This document shows, in pieces, positions 18,214 through 27,744 of a DNA stretch of 64,000 bases. Below the pieces are notes generated by a model. The model searched no databases. It was given only the letters and a program-made list of their open reading frames with translations, and was not told where the DNA came from. The DNA is from Pectobacterium versatile (GTDB lineage: Bacteria; Pseudomonadota; Gammaproteobacteria; Enterobacterales; Enterobacteriaceae): assembly GCF_020166435.1 (NCBI RefSeq), contig NZ_JAINZP010000006.1, positions 176,988 to 240,987 of the forward strand, read 5' to 3'. The position numbers were made by a program, and so were the translations under genes. Position 1 is the first letter of the stretch; each line of letters opens with the position of its first letter.

Positions 18214-18777
18214 ATTGTCTTTTATATACTACTTTATGAGTATCTTGCTGATTTTGCTTATTTTTTCTTAAGCCTTGGTTTTTGTTGGGGTTTTAGCGAC
18301 TGACAAAAATGAGACCTATAGCACGCTTTTGGTCAGAAGCCGACTGGTTAGCGGCCAATCTGCTATCAGAGTAATCGTCCCTCTCGTCAATCATTCACGT
18401 TCCTGAGCGTTTAAAAATAAAACTAAGGGATTATCCATTTGTTTAATAAGGATATGAAATTTTCTGGTGATAATGCTCACAGGTTTATGTGCAATTGCAC
18501 AGTTATCGGCGACATAATTTCGTCATATGGAAGAAATTGCCTAATGACTAACGGCGTCGCAACCTTAATAATTGAAAATAAAACGGCATTTTTTTTTAAT
18601 TAGCACGCTATTTCTTTTCTGTGATGTTGATCGACTTATGAGGCCGTACCAGAAAGATAGCGATGTTTTTTATCGACAGGACCAACACAGTTAGTGAAGT
18701 TATTCTTTAATTATTTATGTGGCTTACATTCGTCATCGTGTACATGAGTTGTGTTAAACATCAAGGCAGGTAACAAC
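18214..18777 (+). promoter_or_regulatory. nirB / enolase-family gene divergent intergenic region
   Basis: This AT-rich stretch beyond the nirB promoter has no supported gene. It must contain the promoter of the plus-strand dehydratase-peptide transporter operon. A perfect 14-base palindrome, TGTGCAATTGCACA, lies at 18488-18501 and is a candidate operator. It resembles CRP half-sites, but the 4-base spacing is too short for a CRP site. Confidence 0.45.
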
Positions 18778-19932
18778 GTGAAAATAGAATCAATTGATGT
18801 CACCGTCTTCACTTATCCCACACGCCGGGTTTCCGACAGTGCGGGTCATTCACACCCGGGAGCCGAGAATCAGGCCAAGATGGCGCTGTTAACCATCACG
18901 GCAGATGACGGTCAAAAAGGTTACGCTTTCGCTCCGCCGGAAGTGATTCGTCCTCATATCGTTAATGCTTTCTTCCGCAAAGTGCTGATCGGGCAGAACC
19001 CGTTCGATCGTGAGCGCCTGTGGCAGGATCTGGTGCACTGGCAACGCGGTAGCGCCAACCAACTGACCGACCGTGCGCTGTCGATTGTGGAATCCGCTTT
19101 GTGGGATCTGCAAGGTCGCGTGCTGAATATGCCGGTGCATAAACTGCTCGGCGGCTATCGTGAAAAAGTCCCTGCTTACGGCAGCACCATGTGTGGTGAT
19201 GAGCTGGAAGGTGGCTTATCTACGCCAGAGGAATACGGTCAGTTCGCAGAAAAGCTGGTGCAGCGCGGCTATAAAGCCATCAAGTTGCATACCTGGATGC
19301 CGCCGGTGTCATTCGCGCCTAGCCCGAAGATTGACGTACAAGCCTGTGCGGCAGTACGTGAAGCGGTTGGCCCGGATATCTGTCTGATGCTGGATGGTTA
19401 CCACTGGTACAGCCGTAGCGATGCGTTGTATATCGGCCGTGAACTGCAAAAGCTCGATTTCACCTGGTTTGAAGAGCCGATGGAAGAACAAAGCATGGCG
19501 TCTTACAGCTGGCTGACCAAGAGCCTGGATATCGATGTTATCGGGCCGGAAAGTCTGTCAGGCAAATACTTCAGTCGTGCTGACTGGGTTAAAGAAGGCG
19601 CATGCGACATTTTACGTGCGGGCGTGCAAGGCGTGGGCGGTCTCTGGCCGTGTATGAAGGTCGCGAGCCTGGCAGAATCCTTCGGTATGGACTGCGAAGT
19701 TCACGGTAACGGTGCGCCAAACCTCAACGTCGTTGGGGCGATCAAAAACTGTCGCTGGTATGAGCGCGGGCTGCTGCACCCTTTCCTCGATTATGACGAA
19801 CCTGCTGCGTATCTGAATTCGATTGTCGATCCAATGGACAACGAGGGCTTTGTGCATCTGCCGCAACGTCCGGGGTTGGGAGAAGATATTAATTTTGACT
19901 GGATTGAGGAGCATACCCTAAGTAAAGAATAA
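18778..19932 (+). CDS. Enolase-superfamily (mandelate racemase subgroup) enzyme, probable sugar-acid dehydratase
   Basis: I place the start at the GTG at 18778, which has an AGGCAGG ribosome site and gives MKIESIDVTVFTYPTRR, the usual capping-domain start; a GTG at 18751 would add nine residues. The 384-residue protein has the superfamily metal ligands D206 (MLDGYH), E232 (WFEEPM) and E258 (GPESL). Probable acid/base residues are K166 and K169 with H171 (KAIKLH), and H309 (EVHGNG). Members abstract a proton alpha to a carboxylate in racemisation or dehydration of sugar acids. The substrate is not evident. The gene leads an operon with a dipeptide-type ABC importer 96 bases downstream, so the ligand may be a plant-derived acidic sugar or an amino acid derivative. 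Confidence 0.82.
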   Translation: MKIESIDVTVFTYPTRRVSDSAGHSHPGAENQAKMALLTITADDGQKGYAFAPPEVIRPHIVNAFFRKVLIGQNPFDRERLWQDLVHWQRGSANQLTDRALSIVESALWDLQGRVLNMPVHKLLGGYREKVPAYGSTMCGDELEGGLSTPEEYGQFAEKLVQRGYKAIKLHTWMPPVSFAPSPKIDVQACAAVREAVGPDICLMLDGYHWYSRSDALYIGRELQKLDFTWFEEPMEEQSMASYSWLTKSLDIDVIGPESLSGKYFSRADWVKEGACDILRAGVQGVGGLWPCMKVASLAESFGMDCEVHGNGAPNLNVVGAIKNCRWYERGLLHPFLDYDEPAAYLNSIVDPMDNEGFVHLPQRPGLGEDINFDWIEEHTLSKE

Positions 19933-20028
19933 CGTTTTGTTCTAATGGTTTTTTGTTCGATCTGAAAGATAGCCTTACCTAAAAAATAAAAAGTTGTCGT
20001 CTTCCATGCTCCCACACCTTGGAGAATA

Positions 20029-21642
20029 ATGATGAAAGCACGAGCAATACTCCGTACCCTGCTGTTAGGTTCACTCTGCATGGCCGCCACGCCGGCCATT
20101 CTATCGGCAAAAACCCCTGACGATCAGCTGATCGTGGGGATGAACATGAACAACATGCTCTCACTCGATCCGGCCGCCATGACCGGTAATGAAGTGGTGG
20201 GCATTATCGTCAACCTCTATGACTCGCTGGTGGTGCTGGATCCCGCCAACCTGAGTAGCATCCAGCCTTCTCTGGCGAAAAGCTGGAGCGTCAATGAGGC
20301 GGGCAACGTCATTACCTTCAATCTGGTTGATAACGCCAAGTTCCATTCCGGTAACCCCGTGACGGCGCAAGACTTTGCCTGGTCGATGAAGCGTCTGCTT
20401 AACCTCAACATGGCACAGGCCACGACGTGGAAATCCTACGGCTTCACTGCGGAAAACGTGGAGAAAATGATCCGCGCCAAAGACGCACACACCGTTGAAA
20501 TCGAACTGCCAAAACCGAACGATCCAAAACTGGTGCTCTACTCGCTGGCGACGCTGGGTAGCGGCTCGGTGCTGGATAGCAAAACGGTTATGCAGCATGA
20601 GAAAAATGGTGACTGGGGTAATGGCTGGCTGACCACGAATGAAGCGGGTTCCGGCCCGTTCAAGCTGGACGTGTGGCAGGCGAAAGACGTGCTGCGCATC
20701 AGCAAGGTTGAGAACAACTGGCAGGGCGACGCGAAAATGCGCCGCGTGATTTTCCGTCACATGACCGAGTCACAGGCGCTGCGCCTGATGATTGAAAAAG
20801 GCGATATTGATGTTGCCTCTGGGATGTCGGTGCCGGATATCAATGCATTGAAACAAGATAAAGACGTTGTGGTTGATGAGGTGAAAAAAGGCACGCTGTA
20901 CTATGTTGCAATGAGCCTGAAAAACGAATACTTCGCTAAACCGAAAGTGCGCGAAGCAGTTCGTTACCTGATTGATTACGATGGCGTCAATAAGACGGTA
21001 ATGCCTGGCTATGGTTTCTATCATCAGCGCCCTATCCAGAAAGGGATGGATGCGACGTTGCCGGATCCTGGCTACAAGCTGGATGTGCCACGCGCCAAGG
21101 CGCTACTGGCCGAAGCGGGCTACCCGAATGGATTTGAAACCACGCTGCGTGTCCTGTCCGATCAGCCGTTCCTGAATTTGGCGACGTCGGTACAGTCCAC
21201 GCTGGCACAGGCGGGCATCAAAGCCAAAATCATCTCCGGCACCGGTAATCAGGTTTACGGCGCGATGCGCGATCGTAACTTCGATATGCTGGTCGGCCGC
21301 GGCGGCGGTGGCGTCGATCCGCATCCTCACTCCAGCCTGCGTTCTGTTGTCTATAACCCGGATAACAGCGACGAAGCCAAACTGACCAACTTCCAGGGCT
21401 GGCGCACCTCTTTCTACGACAAGCCTCTGAACGACATGATCGATCAGGCGCTGTTGGAGAAAGATCCTCAGAAACAGAAGCAGATGTATATCAACGTGCA
21501 GAATCGCTATGAAGAACTGTTCCCGGCCATCATTCCGGTGTCGCAGATGATCGATTCTGTGGTGTTGCGTAAGGACGTGAAAGGCTATGTGCCGCATCCG
21601 TCTTCTACGACGCATCTGCGTGAGGTGTATAAGCAGCGCTAG
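20029..21642 (+). CDS. ABC transporter family-5 solute-binding protein (peptide type)
   Basis: This 537-residue periplasmic binding protein belongs to the DppA/OppA/NikA cluster. A signal peptide (about 1-27, ending ILSA) precedes a mature chain with the family elements LDPAAMTGNEVVGIIVNLYDSLV, LAKSWSVNEAGNVITFNL and FHSGNPVTAQDFAWSMKRLL. Two in-frame ATGs (20029, 20032) follow a GGAG site. In soft-rot bacteria such proteins also bind opines, nickel chelates or oligosaccharides, so dipeptide is only the default guess. Its operon mates are two permeases and two ATPases downstream. Confidence 0.88.
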   Translation: MMKARAILRTLLLGSLCMAATPAILSAKTPDDQLIVGMNMNNMLSLDPAAMTGNEVVGIIVNLYDSLVVLDPANLSSIQPSLAKSWSVNEAGNVITFNLVDNAKFHSGNPVTAQDFAWSMKRLLNLNMAQATTWKSYGFTAENVEKMIRAKDAHTVEIELPKPNDPKLVLYSLATLGSGSVLDSKTVMQHEKNGDWGNGWLTTNEAGSGPFKLDVWQAKDVLRISKVENNWQGDAKMRRVIFRHMTESQALRLMIEKGDIDVASGMSVPDINALKQDKDVVVDEVKKGTLYYVAMSLKNEYFAKPKVREAVRYLIDYDGVNKTVMPGYGFYHQRPIQKGMDATLPDPGYKLDVPRAKALLAEAGYPNGFETTLRVLSDQPFLNLATSVQSTLAQAGIKAKIISGTGNQVYGAMRDRNFDMLVGRGGGGVDPHPHSSLRSVVYNPDNSDEAKLTNFQGWRTSFYDKPLNDMIDQALLEKDPQKQKQMYINVQNRYEELFPAIIPVSQMIDSVVLRKDVKGYVPHPSSTTHLREVYKQR

Positions 21643-21774
21643 TGTCCACATGTTAAACCGGATGATTAGCCGATACATTCCCGGCTAATCATCCCGATCA
21701 GATACGTTAAAAAGAGATAACCGCGTGAGTGGTGGTTTGTTGTCGCCGCTCACCGGGATATCAGGAGAAAGAAC

Positions 21775-22815
21775 ATGGTTTTCTCTGATTGGATCAAGCC
21801 GGGTGGAGTACTGCGTCGTTTGGCAAAACGTCTGTTTCAGGTCGTTGTCACGCTGTTCGGGTTATTAATCCTGACCTTCGTGATCGGCCGCGTGATGCCA
21901 ATCGATCCAGTCCTGGCTATTGTCGGACAGGATGCCGACCAAAGTACCTATCAACAGGTTTACCAACAGCTGGGGTTGGATAAGCCGCTGTATGTGCAGT
22001 TCTTTATTTACTTCAATTCGCTGATGCATGGAGATCTGGGCAATGCGCTCCTGACTGGACGGCCGGTTATGGATGACATTATCCGCGTTTTCCCAGCGAC
22101 CGTTGAGTTGGCAACGATGGCGATTATCGTCGGTGCTGGTCTGGGCATACCGCTAGGCGTGTTGGCTGCGGCACGACGCGGCAAGTGGGCAGACTATGTG
22201 GTGCGCTTTATCAGTCTGGCCGGTTATTCCACACCGATATTCTGGGTCGGGATGATGGGGCTGCTGGTGTTCTACGCCTGGCTGAACTGGGTTGGCGGTG
22301 CCGGACGGGTTGATATGGCCTACGACGGTCTGGTGGAGAACCGTACCGGTCTACTGCTGGTAGATTCGCTACTGGCGGGCGAGTGGGATGTGTTCCGCAG
22401 CGCGCTGAACCATCTGGTGTTGCCAGCCACGATTCTCGGTTTCCACTCGCTGGCCTATATCAGCCGTATGACGCGTAGCTTCATGCTGGCGCAGCTTTCG
22501 CAGGAATACATCATTACCGCGCGAGTGAAAGGGCTGTCTGAGTTCCGCGTTGTCTGGGCGCACGCGTTTCGCAATATTCTGGTTCAGCTTCTGACGGTAG
22601 TGGCACTGGCGTATGGCTCGCTGCTGGAAGGGGCGGTACTGATCGAAACGGTCTTCTCATGGCCAGGCTTTGGTTCCTATCTGACAGGCAGCCTGCTGCT
22701 GGGGGATATGAACGCGGTTATGGGATGTGTGCTGCTAGTCGGGTTGATCTTCGTGACGCTTAACCTGCTGTCGGACATGTTGTATCAAATCTTTGATCCG
22801 AGGACGAACGCATGA
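21775..22815 (+). CDS. Peptide-type ABC transporter permease, DppB-like
   Basis: This 346-residue inner-membrane permease has about six transmembrane segments and the DppB/OppB N-terminal pattern RLFQVVVTLFGLLILTFVIGRVMPIDP. The ATPase-docking loop reads YIITARVKGLSEFRVVWAHAFRN. A GGAG ribosome site precedes the ATG. It overlaps the next permease by 4 bases. It forms one half of the membrane channel of the importer. Confidence 0.92.
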   Translation: MVFSDWIKPGGVLRRLAKRLFQVVVTLFGLLILTFVIGRVMPIDPVLAIVGQDADQSTYQQVYQQLGLDKPLYVQFFIYFNSLMHGDLGNALLTGRPVMDDIIRVFPATVELATMAIIVGAGLGIPLGVLAAARRGKWADYVVRFISLAGYSTPIFWVGMMGLLVFYAWLNWVGGAGRVDMAYDGLVENRTGLLLVDSLLAGEWDVFRSALNHLVLPATILGFHSLAYISRMTRSFMLAQLSQEYIITARVKGLSEFRVVWAHAFRNILVQLLTVVALAYGSLLEGAVLIETVFSWPGFGSYLTGSLLLGDMNAVMGCVLLVGLIFVTLNLLSDMLYQIFDPRTNA

Positions 22816-23735
22816 ATATTTCCTCTGAGCCGCCGGTCAGCCGTGAATCGGTAATGCGAACACCACCGGAAAAACGTGTGAGCCGCCTGCGGCTACGCGG
22901 TGCGCGAATCGGCGGGTTTCTCTTGACGATGATGCGCAATCCGCTGACCGCGATTGGTTCTGCGATTGTGCTGATGTTGATTCTGGTCGCCATTTTTGCC
23001 CCGTGGATCGCCACGCACGATCCGCTGGTACAGGACTTGGCTAATGCGTTACAGGCTCCGAGTGCGGCGCATTACTTTGGCACCGATGAGTTTGGGCGCG
23101 ATGTGTTTAGTCGTCTGGTCTATGGTTCACGCATCACGCTGTATATCGTGGCGCTGGTGTCGGTCACTGTTGGGCCTATCGGGCTGGCGCTGGGTGTCGT
23201 TGCAGGGTATTACGGCGGCATCGTCGATACCATCCTGATGCGTATCACCGATATCTTCATTTCGTTCCCTAGCCTAGTGTTGGCGCTGGCGTTCGTTGCG
23301 GCGCTTGGCCCGGGTCTGGAGCATGTGGTGATTGCGATTACGCTGACGGCCTGGCCGCCGATTGCCCGTCTGGCAAGGGCGGAGACGCTGTCGCTGCGTC
23401 ACGCGGACTTTGTTTCTGCCGTGAAGCTGCAAGGTGCATCCTCTATCCGCATCCTGCTGCACCACATTGTGCCGCTGTGTCTGCCGTCGGTAATTATTCG
23501 TATCACGATGAATATGGCGGGCATCATTCTGACAGCGGCGGGTCTGGGCTTTCTGGGGTTGGGGGCACAGCCGCCCGATCCTGAATGGGGCGCGATGATC
23601 TCTGCGGGTCGTCGTTACATGATGGAGTGCTGGTGGTTAGTAACTATTCCGGGGCTGGCGATTTTAATTAACAGCCTGGCGTTCAACTTCCTTGGAGACG
23701 GCCTACGTGACATCCTCGATCCCAGAACTGAATAA
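22812..23735 (+). CDS. Peptide-type ABC transporter permease, DppC-like
   Basis: This 307-residue partner permease has the OppC/DppC-type N-terminal cytoplasmic segment, a first membrane helix (AIGSAIVLMLILVAIFAPWI), the HYFGTDEFGRDVFSRLVYGSR motif typical of the family, and the EAA loop FVSAVKLQGASSIRILLHHIVP. It overlaps the preceding permease by 4 bases (ATGA). Its 3' end overlaps the start of the first ATPase gene by 29 bases. Confidence 0.92.
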   Translation: MNISSEPPVSRESVMRTPPEKRVSRLRLRGARIGGFLLTMMRNPLTAIGSAIVLMLILVAIFAPWIATHDPLVQDLANALQAPSAAHYFGTDEFGRDVFSRLVYGSRITLYIVALVSVTVGPIGLALGVVAGYYGGIVDTILMRITDIFISFPSLVLALAFVAALGPGLEHVVIAITLTAWPPIARLARAETLSLRHADFVSAVKLQGASSIRILLHHIVPLCLPSVIIRITMNMAGIILTAAGLGFLGLGAQPPDPEWGAMISAGRRYMMECWWLVTIPGLAILINSLAFNFLGDGLRDILDPRTE

Positions 23736-24594
23736 GTCTTCTCAACGTGCGCCGGGAAGCTCGCCCCTGATGGAAGTGGAAAATCTGCGGGTAAGCTTCG
23801 TGAACCGTGGTGCTGTGACGGATGCCGTGCGCGGCGTCTCCTTTACGCTGGGCTGTGAAAAGCTGGCCATTGTCGGCGAATCGGGCTCCGGTAAATCGAC
23901 GGTCGGCCGTGCGCTGTTGCAGTTGCATCCGCACAGCGCGCGGATTACGGCGGATAAACTGCGCTTCGGCGATACCGACCTGCTGAAAGCGGATGAGGCG
24001 CGGATGCGTCAGATCCGCGGCAAGCGCATCTCCATGATTATGCAGGACCCAAAATATTCGCTGAATCCGGTGGTGTGCGTTGGCGATCAGATTGCCGAAG
24101 CCTATCTGGCGCACCATCGGGTGTCGCACCGCGATGCGAAGGAAAAGGTCATGGCGATGCTAGACGTGGTACGTATTCGTCAGCCAGAGCGCGTATACAA
24201 TCTGTACCCTCATGAGATCTCGGGCGGACAGGGGCAGCGCATCATGATTGCGATGATGCTGATTACTGAACCCGAAATCGTGATTGCCGATGAACCGACC
24301 TCCGCACTGGATGTGTCCGTGCGACTGCAAGTGCTAGCGATGCTGGACGATCTGGTCAGCGAGCGCGGTCTGGGGCTGATTTTCATCAGCCACGATATCA
24401 ATCTGGTACGTAGCTTCTGCGATCGGGTGTTGGTGATGTATGCCGGACGCGTCGTGGAATCCATTGCCGCCGCCGATCTGGACAACGCGCAGCATCCGTA
24501 CACGCGTGGGCTGCTGAATTCGCTGCCGGATATCGACCATCGACGCCCGCGTTTGCCGGTGATGAATCGCGATCCAGCCTGGATCAATGGATAA
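23707..24594 (+). CDS. Peptide-type ABC transporter ATPase, DppD-like
   Basis: I choose GTG at 23707 because a GGAG site lies 9 bases upstream; a TTG at 23692 would extend it by five residues. The 295-residue product has Walker A GESGSGKST, a Q-loop in MIMQDPKYSLNP, the signature ISGGQGQR, Walker [13 protein letters not shown] and the switch ISHDINLV. The C-terminal oligopeptide extension (HPYTRGLLNSLPDIDHRRPRLP) is characteristic of DppD/OppD proteins. The start lies inside the end of the permease gene, consistent with coupled translation. Confidence 0.9.
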   Translation: MTSSIPELNKSSQRAPGSSPLMEVENLRVSFVNRGAVTDAVRGVSFTLGCEKLAIVGESGSGKSTVGRALLQLHPHSARITADKLRFGDTDLLKADEARMRQIRGKRISMIMQDPKYSLNPVVCVGDQIAEAYLAHHRVSHRDAKEKVMAMLDVVRIRQPERVYNLYPHEISGGQGQRIMIAMMLITEPEIVIADEPTSALDVSVRLQVLAMLDDLVSERGLGLIFISHDINLVRSFCDRVLVMYAGRVVESIAAADLDNAQHPYTRGLLNSLPDIDHRRPRLPVMNRDPAWING

Positions 24595-24605
24595 AGGGGA
24601 TAATC

Positions 24606-25415
24606 ATGGCAACTGAAGCAATGAGTCAGCGCAAGCCGATGATCGAAGTGAATAACCTGAATCTCTCTTTTGGGCAGGGCAGCACGGCGAATCAGGTATT
24701 GTACGATGTGAATCTTACCGTCAACGACGGCGATATCTTTGGTCTGGTAGGGGAATCGGGTTCCGGTAAAACCACAGTGCTGAAGTGTCTGGCCGGGCTT
24801 TTTAATCATTGGGAAGGCACGCTGCATATTGACGGGAAGAAACTGGCACACCGAATCGATCAGGCGCGTTGTCGCCGGGTGCAGATGGTGTTTCAGGATC
24901 CGTACGGATCGCTGCATCCTCGTCATACCGTGGAGTCGATTCTGGAAGAGCCGCTGTCGATCCACCGCTTTGACGATCGTGACGATCGTATCGATACCTT
25001 GTTGGAGAAGGTGGGGCTGGGAACGCACTTCCGCCGGCGTTATCCGCACCAGCTTTCGGGTGGACAGCGTCAGCGTGTGGCGATTGCCCGAGCGCTGATT
25101 CTGGAGCCGAGAGTTCTGCTGCTGGATGAGCCGACGTCGGCGCTGGATGTGTCGGTGCAGGCGGAAATTCTCAATTTGCTAACGGAGTTGCAGCAGCAGG
25201 AAAAGCTGACCTACCTGATGGTGACGCATGACTTGGGCGTGATTTCCCACCTGTGCCATAAAGTGGCGGTGATGCAATACGGTAAGATACTGGAAACGCT
25301 GGAAACCGACGACCTGACCAGCGATATGCCGAAGGATGCCTATACTTCCATGCTGGTGGACGCCAGCCGTCAGTACAGCCGCGATCTGGCGGTGCGTTCG
25401 GAGCGCATGGGCTAG
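24606..25415 (+). CDS. Peptide-type ABC transporter ATPase, DppF-like
   Basis: The second ATPase (269 residues) completes the importer. It has Walker [11 protein letters not shown]-loop [16 protein letters not shown], signature LSGGQRQR, Walker [13 protein letters not shown] and switch VTHDLGVI. It starts 11 bases after the previous gene. With its partner it forms the ATPase heterodimer usual for this transporter class. A strong terminator follows, so the operon ends here. Confidence 0.92.
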   Translation: MATEAMSQRKPMIEVNNLNLSFGQGSTANQVLYDVNLTVNDGDIFGLVGESGSGKTTVLKCLAGLFNHWEGTLHIDGKKLAHRIDQARCRRVQMVFQDPYGSLHPRHTVESILEEPLSIHRFDDRDDRIDTLLEKVGLGTHFRRRYPHQLSGGQRQRVAIARALILEPRVLLLDEPTSALDVSVQAEILNLLTELQQQEKLTYLMVTHDLGVISHLCHKVAVMQYGKILETLETDDLTSDMPKDAYTSMLVDASRQYSRDLAVRSERMG

Positions 25416-25457
25416 GTACTTATGGACTCGTCGCGCTGCGCGATAATCATCATGATG

Positions 25458-25485
25458 AGGGCCGAGCAATCGGCCCTTTTTTTAT
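25458..25485 (+). terminator. Rho-independent terminator after the peptide transporter operon
   Basis: An 8-bp GC-rich stem AGGGCCGA/TCGGCCCT (25458-25465 and 25470-25477) closes a GCAA tetraloop and is followed by a run of seven T residues. Confidence 0.93.
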
Positions 25486-25624
25486 CTTGGGCACAGGTTT
25501 TTGCTCACAGTTGGTTACGAACAGACTTTTATACGTAAAAAAAGGTAAATGGGTAGCGTTGAAGAGTGCGGATACTTACAATCATTACGCTTTCTGTAGT
25601 CGGCCTCTTCAAAAAGGAATTCTC

Positions 25625-26209
25625 ATGTTCAAACGTACTCTGGTTGCTGCGGCAGCCCTTATTTCACTGACGGCATTTTCTCCCGCCTTTGCGGCTTCCG
25701 ACGCCACCACACGTGTGCTGTTGACGACGTCTGCGGGCAATATCGAACTGTCTTTAGATAATCAAAAGGCACCGGTTTCGGTAAAAAATTTCGTCGAGTA
25801 CGTTAACAACGGTTTTTATAACGGGACGACATTTCACCGTGTGATCCCTGGCTTTATGGTACAGGGCGGCGGCTTTTCTGGCGAAATGAGCCAAAAAGCG
25901 ACGAATGCGCCGATCAAGAATGAAGCCGATAACGGTTTACGTAACCAGCGCGGCACGATTGCGATGGCGCGCACGTCTGATAAAGACAGTGCGACCAGCC
26001 AGTTCTTTATCAACATCGCGGACAATGCGTTCCTCGATCACGGCCAGCGTGATTTTGGCTACGCCGTGTTCGGTAAAGTAGTGAAGGGCATGGACGTCGT
26101 GGATAAGATCTCTCAGGTGCCAACGAAGAATGTCGGGCCTTACCAGAACGTGCCGACCACGCCAGTCGTGATTCAGTCCGCGAAAGTGCTGCCCGGATTG
26201 GCAAAATAG
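25625..26209 (+). CDS. ppiA: Periplasmic peptidyl-prolyl cis-trans isomerase A (cyclophilin)
   Basis: PpiA accelerates proline isomerisation during folding in the periplasm. I start it at ATG 25625, which follows an AAGGA site and gives a clean signal peptide (1-23, ending PAFA). The open frame back to 25487 is not needed. The 194-residue protein carries the cyclophilin core [15 protein letters not shown], with the catalytic arginine, then SATSQFFIN and [12 protein letters not shown]. In E. coli ppiA lies near nirB; here the enolase-transporter operon separates them, and tsgA is absent. Confidence 0.96.
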   Translation: MFKRTLVAAAALISLTAFSPAFAASDATTRVLLTTSAGNIELSLDNQKAPVSVKNFVEYVNNGFYNGTTFHRVIPGFMVQGGGFSGEMSQKATNAPIKNEADNGLRNQRGTIAMARTSDKDSATSQFFINIADNAFLDHGQRDFGYAVFGKVVKGMDVVDKISQVPTKNVGPYQNVPTTPVVIQSAKVLPGLAK

Positions 26210-26234
26210 ATAAGCAAAGAACCGAGAATACGAC

Positions 26235-26260
26235 AAAGGCCACTGATGTGGCCTTTTAGC
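26235..26260 (+). terminator. Rho-independent terminator after ppiA
   Basis: A 9-bp stem AAAGGCCAC/GTGGCCTTT (26235-26243 and 26248-26256) closes a TGAT loop and continues into TTTT. It lies between the convergent ppiA and pelZ genes and could serve both. Confidence 0.88.
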
Positions 26261-26290
26261 ATTTTACTCTGCTATTCCATGAGCGCCGTT

Positions 26291-27568
26291 TTATTCCAGC
26301 GCGTTGGCCATCTGCTGTAGCCAGGCATCTACGCCAGTGCTCGGTACGTTCAGCTGACGGTAGGTCGCTGTTGCAACGGGATAGCCGCCGACGTCTTCCT
26401 GGCTGTTCACGAAGCCACCTTTCCGCTGTTTGAAATTCTCCACGATACGTTTATCAACGGCATCACGATCTTTAGGGCGTGCGCCTGCGCCTTGCAGTAC
26501 CTGATTGGTGACGGCGCTAGCCGGTGATGCCGTTAAGCCTGCTGGCCAAATAGGGGACACTTTGAGTAAATTAATCCCGCTGCCTGACGTTTGCGGTGCC
26601 GCTTTTCCCTGAGCATCGTACGCGAGGTTATCTGACATCCAGACATCGCCGGAGCTGTTGCTTCCTACCAATCCTAAACCTGCTTTGGTATTTGCGCCGT
26701 AGTGCATCACGTTACCCGCAACGGAGACGCGTGGGCTGGCGGGCATGGTTTTCCCTTCCCACTCTCCTTTTACTCCACCGACGCGAACGCCCCAAATGCC
26801 GGGGTTGTAGATCAGGTTATTGACCATGACACCCGTAGAACCTGCTTTAAACCAAGCATTGCGCTCGTTGTTGTGCGCATACAGGCTGCCCACGATCGAT
26901 ACGTCGGTCACGTTATCGTGAACCAGCGTCCCCATCGAGTGAATACCTTTGGTGTGAGCCGAATCGTATAGGCCTTCAGCAACGATATTATTCGAAAGTG
27001 TGATGCGGTGTGCGGTGCCCTGCGGTCCGTCATAGCGTGGGCCGGAAATTGACAGGTTTTCGTCCGTACCCCAGGCGAAACTAGAGTGGTCGATCACGAC
27101 GTTGTAGGCATCTTTGCCGTTGATGGAAACATCGCGTTCAAAGCCGCTTTTTTTACCCGTCCCAGCATCGCCGATGCGAAAACGAATATGCTGCATGAGC
27201 ACATCATGTGTGCTGATCCCCATTCCGCCACGAATGATCGTAATACCGGGAGAGGGGGCGGTTTGGCCAGCGATGGTGACAAATGGCTCGCTTAATCTAA
27301 GGTCACTTTTATTCAGGTCGATAATGCCGCCAACCTCAAAAACGATAATGCGCGGACCTTTGGCAGCCAGCGCTTCCCTGAGTGAACCTGCTCCAGAAGA
27401 TGCCAGCGTGGTGACGCGAATAATGCGTCCACCGCTGCCTGCTACGGTATCCGCTCCGAATCCTTTCAACTCTGGTGCAGCCGGTGTGGCGGCGCTCGCC
27501 ATCGGTATGCCAACACTAAACACTAAGCCGGTGCTGAACAGTGCGGCGAACAGAAGAGAACGTTTCAT
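26291..27568 (-). CDS. pelZ: Pectate lyase PelZ-type (family PL1-related)
   Basis: This 425-residue secreted protein has a signal peptide (1-26, ending MASA) and a right-handed beta-helix pattern: repeated short hydrophobic strands such as IIVFEVGGIIDL, VTIAGQTAPSPGITI, NVVIDHSSFAWGTDE and MVNNLIYNPGIWGVRV. It fits the PelZ-type pectate lyases, which in Dickeya lie next to the pelB-pelC cluster and contribute weakly to maceration. It should cleave polygalacturonate by beta-elimination outside the cell after Sec export and, probably, type II secretion. It lies 177 bases downstream of pelC, beyond the pelC terminator, so some independent transcription is likely. The letter Z is by position and likeness. 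Confidence 0.8.
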   Translation of the reverse strand: MKRSLLFAALFSTGLVFSVGIPMASAATPAAPELKGFGADTVAGSGGRIIRVTTLASSGAGSLREALAAKGPRIIVFEVGGIIDLNKSDLRLSEPFVTIAGQTAPSPGITIIRGGMGISTHDVLMQHIRFRIGDAGTGKKSGFERDVSINGKDAYNVVIDHSSFAWGTDENLSISGPRYDGPQGTAHRITLSNNIVAEGLYDSAHTKGIHSMGTLVHDNVTDVSIVGSLYAHNNERNAWFKAGSTGVMVNNLIYNPGIWGVRVGGVKGEWEGKTMPASPRVSVAGNVMHYGANTKAGLGLVGSNSSGDVWMSDNLAYDAQGKAAPQTSGSGINLLKVSPIWPAGLTASPASAVTNQVLQGAGARPKDRDAVDKRIVENFKQRKGGFVNSQEDVGGYPVATATYRQLNVPSTGVDAWLQQMANALE

Positions 27569-27592
27569 TTCATTTCCTTGAATATTAACGAT

Positions 27593-27622
27593 AAAAATGA
27601 GCGAGCCCTTAGGGCTCGCTCA
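27593..27622 (-). terminator. Rho-independent terminator of pelC
   Basis: A near-perfect palindrome containing GAGCGAGCCC and GGGCTCGCTC (27598-27622) is followed on the minus strand by TTTTTATC. It lies 123 bases past the pelC stop and before the pelZ start. It shares the GAGCGAG core with the pelB terminator. Confidence 0.88.
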
Positions 27623-27744
27623 GGCGCGGCCCGAACGATAAACCGACGGGCGTTAAGCTCGCTTGCAGGCTCCGGTTAGCACAGAACAATGAGGGTCGGA
27701 GCCTGAAGCCCGCTTATTTACCTTTCATGCTTTGCACATCGCAA

